Below are positions 57,424 to 64,000 of a stretch of 64,000 nucleotides of DNA, piece by piece. The stretch is from Methanoculleus sp. (GTDB lineage: Archaea > Halobacteriota > Methanomicrobia > Methanomicrobiales > Methanoculleaceae). The position numbers and the translations under genes were made by a program. Numbering within the stretch: position 1 is the stretch's first letter; each line of letters starts with the position of its first letter. Below the pieces are notes generated by a model. It searched no databases. It was given only the letters and a program-made list of their open reading frames with translations, and had not been told where the DNA came from. The stretch covers positions 124,001-188,000 of the forward strand of contig NZ_JAJGBK010000032.1 of assembly GCF_020696975.1 (NCBI RefSeq), given 5' to 3'.

Positions 57424-58050
57424 TCAGGTTGTATCTTCTTCCGATTTCGGCATCTTCTGGATGAGGTCGACCACGCGCCGCCCCTTCTCCCGTGCCTCCG
57501 CGAGCGCGGTGGGGTGCCCTGCAATGCCCCCGTAACGGTCCATGTCGTTTGCTATAACATTGTCCCAGTACTCAAACCCGGTCGTATTGAAGAAGGCCGT
57601 CAGCGCCGGAAATGCCGCGTCAAAGACGTTATCCCAGCCGAGTCCCGCGGTCGATATGAATATCCCCTTGTGGCGGCGGATGTGCTCGTCGGTGAAGTAG
57701 AGGTTCTTTAAGATGAACTTGCGCGCCCAGAAGTACTGGGCGCGGTCGATCAGCCCCTTGAGTTCCGCCGTGATCCCCATCGAGTAGATGGGGGACGCGA
57801 CGACGAGGACGTCGGCGGCGATTATCTTCTCGAATACGATCGTGAGATCGTCTTTGATGACGCAGACCCCTGTCCTGTGGCAGGCGTTGCACCCCCGGCA
57901 CGAGCCGTAGTCAAGCTGCCGAAGGACGATCTTCTCCACATCGGCCCCCGCCTCGCGGGCGCCCTCGAGCACGGCGTCAAGGAGGGTCTCGGTGTTCCCG
58001 TGCCGCCGGGGGCTGCCGGAGATCCCGAGGACTTTTACGGTCTCGCTCAT
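57424..58050 (-). CDS. NADPH-dependent FMN reductase / iron-sulfur flavoprotein family
   Basis: A 208-residue flavodoxin-like protein: ILGISGSPRRHGNTETLLDAVLEGA (FMN phosphate loop), then GSCRGCNACHRTGVCVIKDD, a compact CxxCxxC-x5-C motif for a 4Fe-4S cluster, and ASPIYSMGITAELKGLIDRAQ. Iron-sulfur flavoproteins in methanogens pass electrons in oxidative stress or redox balance. It overlaps the upstream paralog by four bases (ATGA), so the two are made together. Confidence 0.88.
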   Translation of the reverse strand: MSETVKVLGISGSPRRHGNTETLLDAVLEGAREAGADVEKIVLRQLDYGSCRGCNACHRTGVCVIKDDLTIVFEKIIAADVLVVASPIYSMGITAELKGLIDRAQYFWARKFILKNLYFTDEHIRRHKGIFISTAGLGWDNVFDAAFPALTAFFNTTGFEYWDNVIANDMDRYGGIAGHPTALAEAREKGRRVVDLIQKMPKSEEDTT

Positions 58051-58658
58051 GCCGCGAGGACCTCCTTTAAGTGCGTGACGGCCTCCCGTGCCAGGGCTTC
58101 CGCGTCGGCCTTCGCGGTCGGGTGGCGGACGATCGCACCCTTCTCGTCGACATCGTTCACCATCAGGTACCTGATGTCTTTGTTCTGTATATCGACGACG
58201 TGAAAGAGGCATTTCACCGACGGGATCGCCGCATCAAAGACGTAATCCCAGTTTTGCCCCGCGGTCGATAGAAAGATGCCCATCCGCTTACCTTTACGCT
58301 CCGGCGGGACGACCGGGAGGCGGAGGACGTACTTCCGGGAGCGGAAGACCTGCGCCCGGTCGACCAGCGCCTTCGCCTGCGCGGCAAGCCCCATGCAGTA
58401 GATGGGCGAGGCGAGGATGATGCAGTCGGCAGCAATTATCCGGTCGTGGACGTAGTCCATGTAATCGTGCTGGACGCACCGGTTGAGCGTCTCACAGAGG
58501 TTGCACCCGCGGCAGGGCCTGATATCGACCTCGGAGACGACGATCTTCTCGACCGCGGCCCCTTCGGCCTCCATCGCGGCGAGCACCCAGTCGAGGAGGG
58601 TCTCGGAGTTGCCGTGGCGCCGGGGCGAGGCCGCGAACGCGAGGACGTCTATGGTCAT
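58047..58658 (-). CDS. NADPH-dependent FMN reductase / iron-sulfur flavoprotein family
   Basis: A 203-residue paralog of the following gene: LAFAASPRRHGNSETLLDWVLAAM, CRGCNLCETLNRCVQHD (again CxxCxxC-x5-C) and ASPIYCMGLAAQAKALVDRAQVF. FMN and one 4Fe-4S cluster are expected. CATATATGATG-type sequence just upstream may include a TATA box. The paralogs share about half their residues and may form mixed dimers. Confidence 0.88.
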   Translation of the reverse strand: MTIDVLAFAASPRRHGNSETLLDWVLAAMEAEGAAVEKIVVSEVDIRPCRGCNLCETLNRCVQHDYMDYVHDRIIAADCIILASPIYCMGLAAQAKALVDRAQVFRSRKYVLRLPVVPPERKGKRMGIFLSTAGQNWDYVFDAAIPSVKCLFHVVDIQNKDIRYLMVNDVDEKGAIVRHPTAKADAEALAREAVTHLKEVLAA

Positions 58659-58708
58659 ATATGATGTGTTGTCCCGGCGAAGGCAAAAAACGTGCCGGGA
58701 CTCCCCTC

Positions 58709-60205
58709 TCACTCCTGCACCTTCTCCTGCGACAGCCCGATTGCGAGCGTGCAGCAGAGGGCGATCATCACGAGCATGAACGGGAACGCCGCGGTGATCG
58801 CCATCACCTGGAGGGATGAGAGGCCCCCCGTGACGAGGAGGACGATCGCGACTGCGGAGATGGAGAATCCCCAGATGATCTTCTTGTAGTTCGGGACGAC
58901 CAGACCCCCTCCCGATGTAAGCGAACTGAGGACGACGGTTGCAGAGTCCGCCGACGTGATGAAGAAGACGATCAGGAGAACGATCGCGACGAGCGAGAGG
59001 AGTCCGGCGAGGGGGTAGTGTTCGAGGAACGCGAAGAGGGCGAGCGAGACGTCCTCTCCTGCGACGGCGGCGAGGTTCGCTCCCTCTTCGAGTTCGAGGT
59101 GCAGCGCCGATCCTCCAAAGACCGCGAACCAGACGAACGTGAAGAGGGTCGGGACGGTGAGAACGGTCAGGACGAACTCGCGGATCGTCCGCCCCCGGGA
59201 GATCCGGGCGATGAAGAGCCCCACAAACGGCGACCACGATATCCACCACGCCCAGTAAAAGACCGTCCAGTCCCTGCTCCACTCGAACCCCGCAAACGGG
59301 TAGGACTGGAGGCTCAGATCGATGATGTTGTTGATGTAGCCGCCGAGGGTGGAGACGAAGACGTTGAGGACGTAAGGAGCCGATCCGAGGCCGAGGATGA
59401 GGAGGAGAAGCACCGCCGCGAGGACGATGTTGAGCTTGGAGAGGACCTGGACGCCTTTCTCCACCCCGAGGATCGCGGATGCCATGAAGAGCGCCGTTGC
59501 GATGAGGATGATCCCGATGGTGACCGGGATCGCGGAGGAGATTCCATAGAGGTGGGTGAGCCCGCTGTGGATCTGGAGGGCGCCGAACCCAAGCGATGTC
59601 GCGGTCCCGAAGACCGTTGCAAAGACCGCGAGCACATCCACCATCTTCCCGGCTGCGCCGTAGATCCGCTCGCCGAGAATGGGATAAAAGCAGGAACTGA
59701 TGAGTGCGGGCATCCCGCGCCGGAAGGAGAAATACGCAATAGAAAGGCTGACGATCGTGTAGATCGCCCAGGGGTGGATCCCCCAGTGGAAGAACGCGTA
59801 GCGCATGGCGAACGCCGCGGCGTCGGGGGATGCGGCGTCGATGAAGGGGGGCGGCTGGAGGAGGTGGACGAGTGGTTCAGAGACTCCCCAGAAGAGGAGC
59901 CCGATCCCCATCCCGGCTGCAAAAAGCATCGCGACCCAGCCGAAGAAGCCGTATTGCGGGCGCTCTGCGTCGTAGCCGAGTTTGATCGTCCCGTAGCGGG
60001 AGAGCGCGATTGCGAGCGCGAAGACGAGGAAGAAGAAGACCGATATGAGGTAGAGCCAGCTGAAGTGGTCGAGGATCGCGGCGTGAGCCGCAGACGAGGC
60101 CGGACCAAGGAGGTCGGGCCTCGCGGCCCCGAACCCGATGAAGAAGAGGATGAGCCCGGCGGAGAGGAGGAAGACTGCCTCTCTCCTGATATACTCACGA
60201 AGCAT
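58709..60205 (-). CDS. BCCT-family transporter (betaine/choline/carnitine)
   Basis: A 498-residue protein with twelve membrane helices. The signature is FYWAWWISWSPFVGLFIARISRG (in helix eight, about residues 310-332); the glycine-rich GMGIGLLFWG in the substrate helix indicates a sodium-coupled betaine-type carrier. It lacks the long osmosensing C-terminal tail of BetP. Methanogens import glycine betaine as an osmolyte. It overlaps the end of the UspA gene by 11 bases, linking uptake to stress. Confidence 0.93.
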   Translation of the reverse strand: MLREYIRREAVFLLSAGLILFFIGFGAARPDLLGPASSAAHAAILDHFSWLYLISVFFFLVFALAIALSRYGTIKLGYDAERPQYGFFGWVAMLFAAGMGIGLLFWGVSEPLVHLLQPPPFIDAASPDAAAFAMRYAFFHWGIHPWAIYTIVSLSIAYFSFRRGMPALISSCFYPILGERIYGAAGKMVDVLAVFATVFGTATSLGFGALQIHSGLTHLYGISSAIPVTIGIILIATALFMASAILGVEKGVQVLSKLNIVLAAVLLLLILGLGSAPYVLNVFVSTLGGYINNIIDLSLQSYPFAGFEWSRDWTVFYWAWWISWSPFVGLFIARISRGRTIREFVLTVLTVPTLFTFVWFAVFGGSALHLELEEGANLAAVAGEDVSLALFAFLEHYPLAGLLSLVAIVLLIVFFITSADSATVVLSSLTSGGGLVVPNYKKIIWGFSISAVAIVLLVTGGLSSLQVMAITAAFPFMLVMIALCCTLAIGLSQEKVQE

Positions 60206-61025
60206 TCCGCCTCCCCGGCTGCGGCACGAGGAAGATCGAGGCGCTCGACCCGGTCACGATCCGCTCCGCCGTCTCCCCCATCGGGGCGGAGAGAAACGCC
60301 GGGCTCTTTCTCCCGAGGACGACGACGTCGGCCTCGATCCGGTCGGAGACGTGGAGCACCTGCGCGGCGGGGTCCCCGATCCGCTCTTCAACGGTGACCC
60401 GCCCGAAGTACGGGCGGAGTTCTTCGGCCACCGTGTGGAGTTCTCTCTCGACGGCCTCCCGCCGGGTCCGTTCCGCCAGCGGGTCGGCCATCCTCCCCCT
60501 GACATGGAGGACGTGGCACCAGGCTCCCGCGAACTCCATCACGTAGGGGAGCGGGCGGGCGGACGCCTCGTCAAGATCGGTCGCATAGAGGATGTTGAGA
60601 TCGCTCTGGTCGGGTTCCGTCCCGTCGTCAGGCAGGCGGGGCCGGACCTTGTGGACGAGTACGGGAACGTCGGCGAGCCGGAGGAGATCCCGCGAGACGC
60701 TTCCAAGGAGCATCGTCTCGATGTGCCACCGCCGCTTCGCCTTCATGTAGATGCCGTCGGCTCCCTCAAGGAGGGCCGCCTCCGCGATCGCCGAGGCGAT
60801 GTGGCCTTCCCCGGTCTTTACCTCCACGATGAGTCCCGCCTCTTCGAGCGCCTCTGATAGAAGCGTGAGCCATGAGAGGTCGGCTCCCCTGAAGAACGAG
60901 CCGGGTTCGTTCACGTGGTAGAGGCAGACGGAGTTCGCCCCGAGAGTTTTGAGCATCCTTCCGACCTTCCTCAACTCTTCAGGCCTTTCTTTGTAGGCGA
61001 CCGGAATCAGCGTCTTCTCTAACAT
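60195..61025 (-). CDS. Tandem universal stress protein
   Basis: A 276-residue protein with two Usp domains (about residues 1-130 and 140-276). The C-terminal domain ends with GRKSPAFLSAPMGETAERIVTGSSASIFLVP, which fits the G-2x-G-9x-G-S/T nucleotide-binding pattern in altered form; the N-terminal domain has LLGSVSRDLLRLADVPVLV. Such proteins often gate or sense for an adjacent transporter, and it is translationally linked to the BCCT gene. The start has CCTCAAG-rich upstream sequence and ATTAAT at 61100-61106. Confidence 0.88.
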   Translation of the reverse strand: MLEKTLIPVAYKERPEELRKVGRMLKTLGANSVCLYHVNEPGSFFRGADLSWLTLLSEALEEAGLIVEVKTGEGHIASAIAEAALLEGADGIYMKAKRRWHIETMLLGSVSRDLLRLADVPVLVHKVRPRLPDDGTEPDQSDLNILYATDLDEASARPLPYVMEFAGAWCHVLHVRGRMADPLAERTRREAVERELHTVAEELRPYFGRVTVEERIGDPAAQVLHVSDRIEADVVVLGRKSPAFLSAPMGETAERIVTGSSASIFLVPQPGRRNAS

Positions 61026-61225
61026 CCACTGGACACCTCAAGAATACCGGGTCGCCGCCCGGCAAACCCTGAATACGGGTTATGTCGGGGTTTCGGCACC
61101 ATTAATGCACCGAAGTCGATCCCGGCCCCGTCCGGCGGGGTCGGCTCACGACGTCTTCGGATATTCTGTATTTTGCCGCGTGCGAGAAGTTGGAGCGGTT
61201 GTTTTGCCGTCGGGAAAAAGAGGTT
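61026..61225. other. Intergenic region with GC-rich hairpin
   Basis: Between uspA and the peroxiredoxin gene, both read on the minus strand. CGGCCCCG (61122-61129) and CGGGGTCGG (61135-61143) can fold into a hairpin about 80 bases after the peroxiredoxin stop and may end that transcript. No coding region is seen. Confidence 0.35.
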
Positions 61226-61870
61226 TTAGATCTTCTTGAAGCAGAGGTACCAGTCCTTGCACTCGTAGCCTTCCTGCATCCGTTTCTCGATCTCTTCGGG
61301 GGTCTTTGGCGCCGGGACGATCACCTTCTCCCCGGGCTGCCAGTTCGCCGGCGTCGCGATGCCGTGCGCGTCCGAGGCCTGGAGGGCCTTCGTCAGCCGG
61401 AGGATCTCGGGCATCGAGCGACCGTTGGACATCGGGTAGTAGAGCATGGCTCGCATGATCCCTTTGTCGTCGATGAAGAAGACCGTCCTGATCGTGGAGG
61501 TGCTGCTCTGCCCGGGATGGATCATCCCGTAGCGGCGGGCGACCTTCATGTCGAGGTCGGCGATGATGGGGAACGGGATCTCGACGCCCATCTTCTCCTT
61601 GATGTTCCGGACCCAGGCAAGGTGCGAGTGGACGCTGTCGATCGAGAGGCCGACGAGCTGGACGTTCAGTTCCTTGAGTTCGTCGGCGATCGCGGCGAAG
61701 GCCATGAACTCCGTGGTGCAGACCGGCGTGAAGTCGGCCGGGTGGGAGAAGAGGATGACCCACTTCCCCTTGAGATCCGAGAGTTTCAGGCGTCCGTGGG
61801 TTGTCAGCACGTCGAATTCCGGCGCTTTCTCGCCGATAACCGGCATCTGAAGCAGTTCTTCGGGTTCCAT
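61226..61870 (-). CDS. Peroxiredoxin, archaeal Prx6 type
   Basis: A 214-residue thiol peroxidase that reduces hydrogen and organic peroxides. The peroxidatic cysteine is in HPADFTPVCTTEF (C51). Further motifs are LSIDSVHSHLAWV and the C-terminal ECKDWYLCFKK with two cysteines, as in thermophile and methanogen 1-Cys/2-Cys Prx6 enzymes that form decamers. It is the last gene of an operon with the carboxymuconolactone decarboxylase-like, desulforedoxin-like and zinc-ribbon proteins, a coherent peroxide defence unit. Confidence 0.95.
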   Translation of the reverse strand: MEPEELLQMPVIGEKAPEFDVLTTHGRLKLSDLKGKWVILFSHPADFTPVCTTEFMAFAAIADELKELNVQLVGLSIDSVHSHLAWVRNIKEKMGVEIPFPIIADLDMKVARRYGMIHPGQSSTSTIRTVFFIDDKGIMRAMLYYPMSNGRSMPEILRLTKALQASDAHGIATPANWQPGEKVIVPAPKTPEEIEKRMQEGYECKDWYLCFKKI

Positions 61871-61873
61871 GAT

Positions 61874-62224
61874 TCACTTCCTCGGGCGGTTGCCCAGGTA
61901 CTCCTCGAGGGCGGTCTTGCCGTGGACGTAGGCCGGCATCCCCGCGAGCAGGAACGCGACCCTGAGCCCTTCCTCGATCTCCTCCTTCGATACGCCGATG
62001 CTCCCGGCACCGGCCATCTGCGCCCGGACGGCGTGCCCGTCCCGGAGCGCGGCCGCAATCGCGATCGCGATGACCTTCTTCGTCTGCTTCGAGAGAGCGC
62101 CGTCGGCCCAGATCATCTGGTCGAGCCCCATGACGCTCGCGTAGAGGTCGGGGTCGGTCTCTTTGAGTTCCTTGAAGATTACGGGAATTTTGCCGATCTT
62201 CTCTTCGAGTCTCTTCTCTTCCAT
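61874..62224 (-). CDS. Carboxymuconolactone decarboxylase/AhpD-like protein without CxxC
   Basis: A 116-residue helical protein. KVIAIAIAAALRDGHAVRAQMAGAGSIGVSKEEIEEGLRVAFLLAGMPAYVHGKTALEEYL is the CMD domain, but the catalytic CxxC of AhpD is replaced by GHAVRAQ, so it is unlikely to be a peroxidase reductase itself. ATG 62224 is preferred; GTG 62233 overlaps the upstream stop. It lies between the desulforedoxin-like gene and the peroxiredoxin. Confidence 0.85.
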   Translation of the reverse strand: MEEKRLEEKIGKIPVIFKELKETDPDLYASVMGLDQMIWADGALSKQTKKVIAIAIAAALRDGHAVRAQMAGAGSIGVSKEEIEEGLRVAFLLAGMPAYVHGKTALEEYLGNRPRK

Positions 62225-62229
62225 ACCGA

Positions 62230-62355
62230 TCACTCCTCGAGCACCATCGCCTCGCCGCAGCAGACCAGTTCGCCGCCGCCGGCTTCCAGCACCTGGACAA
62301 CGTTTCCGCAGATCTCGCAGTGGTAGACCTGCCCTTTTGCCGATACGTTCACCAT
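62230..62355 (-). CDS. Desulforedoxin-like small iron protein
   Basis: A 41-residue protein, short but well supported. C13-x2-C16 and the adjacent pair C32-C33 ([10 protein letters not shown]...[12 protein letters not shown]) match desulforedoxin and the N-terminal domain of desulfoferrodoxin, which binds one iron by four cysteines. GGTGAGAAG precedes the ATG. The TGA overlaps the GTG/ATG start region of the CMD-like gene, so translation is coupled. It may pass electrons to the peroxiredoxin system. Confidence 0.82.
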   Translation of the reverse strand: MVNVSAKGQVYHCEICGNVVQVLEAGGGELVCCGEAMVLEE

Positions 62356-62365
62356 TCTTCTCACC

Positions 62366-62608
62366 TCAACGGTTCTCCGGTTTCTTTCTCTCGGGAGGAT
62401 TCAGGACGTCTTCGGGCGTCTTGATGTCCGGCCTGATGTGCGTCATCGGGAGGCAGTTGTACATCTCGCAGGCGCAGGTCGGGCATTTGACGAGATCTTC
62501 ATCGCTGCTGTCGATCCGGACCTCCCGTCCACAGTCGATGCAGATGAACCGGCCCGGGCCCGGCTTCTCACCGGCTTTCGCTGTCTTGTTGGTCTCTGGT
62601 TCGGCCAT
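62366..62608 (-). CDS. Zinc-ribbon/rubredoxin-like protein
   Basis: An 80-residue soluble protein. Its core has [10 protein letters not shown] (CxxC) and [14 protein letters not shown] (CxxCxC-x3-C), likely binding zinc or iron. The N-terminus is lysine-rich and the C-terminus is polar ([10 protein letters not shown]). It is the first gene of the redox operon. AAATATC near 62641-62650 on the minus strand is a likely TATA box, about 35 bases upstream. Confidence 0.72.
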   Translation of the reverse strand: MAEPETNKTAKAGEKPGPGRFICIDCGREVRIDSSDEDLVKCPTCACEMYNCLPMTHIRPDIKTPEDVLNPPERKKPENR

Positions 62609-62707
62609 AGAAATTCACCAGAGCGGTAATTGCCTCACAAGATATTTAGCCGTTCCCCTCCGGGCATACCCGTATCCTATTAATAGAGTCATGCGCAACC
62701 CAGCACC

Positions 62708-63316
62708 ATGCAAAAGAAGGTTGTCGCGCTGCTCGGGAGCCCCGTTCTCGATGGGAACACCGCCCGTCTCCTCGACGAGGCTATCAGGGGTGCAGAGGAG
62801 GCCGGGTGCGAGGTCGAGAAGTTCGAGGTCGCACACATGGACGTTCTGCCCTGCATGGAGTTCTTCCAGTGCATGGAAAGCGATACCTGTCTTATCCAGG
62901 ACGAGATGGAGGAGATCTTTAAGAAGTTCCGGGAACTGGACGGCCTGATCATCGCCACCCCGGTGATGACGATGGGCATCCCCGGACGGCTCAAATCGTT
63001 CATGGACCGGTTCCAGGTCTTTTACATGGCAAAATACCACCGGGGGCGCTCGTTCATCACTCCCGAGAGGCGGAAGAAGCGAAAGATGCTCTTCATCTCG
63101 ATCGCCGGGATGAACATCCCGAACGTATTTCTCGGCGTGAAGATGACCGCCCGGGCGTTCGGGGAGATCATCGACTGCCCTTACTGGGACGAGGTGCTCC
63201 AAAACGACATGGACACGATCCGGGACATCCGGACGCGGCCGGAGGTGGTGGAGGCGGCCCACAAGAAGGGCTACGAACTCGGGCATCTCCTTGCCGGCGA
63301 GAATCCCTCACTGTGA
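62708..63316 (+). CDS. NADPH-dependent FMN reductase family protein
   Basis: A 202-residue flavodoxin-like protein: VVALLGSPVLDGNTARLLDEAI, ATPVMTMGIPGRLKSFMDRFQVF and a cysteine region VLPCMEFFQCMESDTCLI. The spacing CxxxxxCxxxxxC differs from the compact Fe-S motif of the genes at 57424 and 58047, so it may bind only FMN. TATTAATAG at 62677-62685 is about 27 bases before the ATG, a leaderless arrangement. It is divergent from the redox operon. Confidence 0.85.
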   Translation: MQKKVVALLGSPVLDGNTARLLDEAIRGAEEAGCEVEKFEVAHMDVLPCMEFFQCMESDTCLIQDEMEEIFKKFRELDGLIIATPVMTMGIPGRLKSFMDRFQVFYMAKYHRGRSFITPERRKKRKMLFISIAGMNIPNVFLGVKMTARAFGEIIDCPYWDEVLQNDMDTIRDIRTRPEVVEAAHKKGYELGHLLAGENPSL

Positions 63317-64000
63317 GCTGTCGGGCTCGATGTGGACGACGACATCGGCGAGCCCCGGCACCGCTTCCTTGAGCCGGCGTTCCACCTCGTCGGAGATATC
63401 GTGCGCCCGGGCGACCGGGAGTGCCGGATCGACGGTGATGTGGATGTCGGCAAGGATCTCGTCCGGTTTTCCCCGGCACCGGAAGTCGTGGTACCCGGTC
63501 ACCCCCGGAGTATCCATCACCACCGCTTCGATGAGCGCCGGGTCGCAGGGGAGTTTCATCGTGTCGGTGAGAACCCGGGCGGCGTCGTAGAGGACCCCGA
63601 CCCCCATCCTCGCGATGAGGAGACCGATGGCGAACGCGATGACCGGGTCGGCCTCTGGGAACCCGAGCCCGACGGCGAGAAATCCCGCGAGGACGGCGAT
63701 CGAGACGAAGACGTCGCTTTTTGTGTGCTGGGAGTCGGCGACCAGGATCTGGCTCCGGTACTCCTCGCCTTTTCGGCGTTCGTAGGTGGAGACGGCGAGA
63801 TTGATGAGGACAGTTCCGACCATGACCCCGACGGTGACCGCGGTGATCTCGGGGGCGACGGCTTCGACGAGCCGCTGATAGCCCTCGTAGAGGATCCCGG
63901 CGGCGGTCAGGAGGAGCATCGCCCCGATGACCAGGGTCCCGAGGGTCTCGATCTTGCCGTGGCCGTAGGGGTGCTCGGGGTCGGGGGGTTTTCCGGCAAA
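63308..64000 (-). CDS. Cation diffusion facilitator transporter, N-terminus cut by the window edge
   Basis: The last 230 residues are visible; the gene continues beyond base 64000. The first visible residues FAGKPPDPEHPYGHGKIETLGTLVIGAM contain HPYGHGK, a CDF hallmark. Helices follow, with ADSQHTKSDVFVSIAVL (H-x3-D metal site in helix five) and the cytoplasmic C-terminal domain (GYHDFRCRGKPDEILADIHITVDP). It exports zinc, iron or manganese with proton exchange. Its end overlaps the convergent FMN reductase gene by nine bases. Confidence 0.92.
   Translation of the reverse strand, partial: FAGKPPDPEHPYGHGKIETLGTLVIGAMLLLTAAGILYEGYQRLVEAVAPEITAVTVGVMVGTVLINLAVSTYERRKGEEYRSQILVADSQHTKSDVFVSIAVLAGFLAVGLGFPEADPVIAFAIGLLIARMGVGVLYDAARVLTDTMKLPCDPALIEAVVMDTPGVTGYHDFRCRGKPDEILADIHITVDPALPVARAHDISDEVERRLKEAVPGLADVVVHIEPDSSQ

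Noticed and set aside
59018-60397. Plus-strand open frame of 459 codons
   Set aside because: Antisense to the BCCT transporter; Glu/Asp/Arg-rich shadow of hydrophobic codons.

Overview
The window comes from a GC-rich methanogenic euryarchaeon of the order Methanomicrobiales, most likely Methanoculleus or a close relative. The evidence is a coenzyme M biosynthesis cluster of the cysteate-synthase type, archaeal BRE/TATA promoters (many apparently leaderless), a PGF-CTERM surface protein, a TrpB2-type tryptophan synthase and archaeal-style peroxiredoxin and FMN-reductase genes. The genus is an inference; no rRNA or mcr gene is present. I see no tRNA, rRNA, CRISPR array, transposase or integrase.

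Layout. 1-6.3 kb: the end of an FtsX-type permease, a GerW/DUF2953/GerW-like minus-strand operon, a membrane hydrolase, trpB2, an ATP-NAD kinase-like gene and a CcdA-like protein. 6.3-27.3 kb: an accessory island of small membrane and secreted proteins (two zinc phospholipase C-like proteins, beta-propellers, a tandem paralog trio, P-R-A modules, propeptide-like and YEG-YY proteins), interrupted by a marR-lon unit. 27.4-28.4 kb: a decaying MNT/HEPN pair and an XRE regulator. 28.5-34.3 kb: a tightly overlapping coenzyme M operon (ABC-type ATPase, HypB-like GTPase, Fe-S protein, DUF39-ferredoxin, cysteate synthase, sulfopyruvate decarboxylase). 34.3-39.4 kb: a second, AT-richer accessory island with decayed genes and an inverted copy of the P-R-A module. 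39.4-43.4 kb: a C50-type carotenoid cluster (cruF-like, crtI, crtB, lycopene elongase-like). 43.4-48.5 kb: a transporter, a regulator and more accessory membrane proteins. 48.5-64 kb: mostly core genes: ADP-ribosylglycohydrolase, argC-CBS-argJ-argB, chorismate mutase, M50 protease, a large PAS/GAF histidine kinase, FMN reductases, a BCCT transporter, UspA, a peroxide/redox operon and a truncated CDF transporter.

The most unusual signal is regulatory. A 46-bp promoter element, here called the P-box, occurs 15 times between 6.9 and 46.8 kb, plus one degenerate copy. It has CRACGT and ACGTYG arms 40 bp apart around a GACAGAA box and a TATA box. Every intact copy lies upstream of a predicted membrane or exported protein. 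Five copies are followed by a shared 170-190 nt structured 5' leader made of three hairpins with compensatory changes, and these precede the start codons of signal-peptide genes. I do not recognise this leader as a known riboswitch. Together they suggest a dispersed envelope/secretome regulon. Its regulator may be one of the two membrane-anchored double winged-helix proteins that are themselves encoded inside P-box modules.
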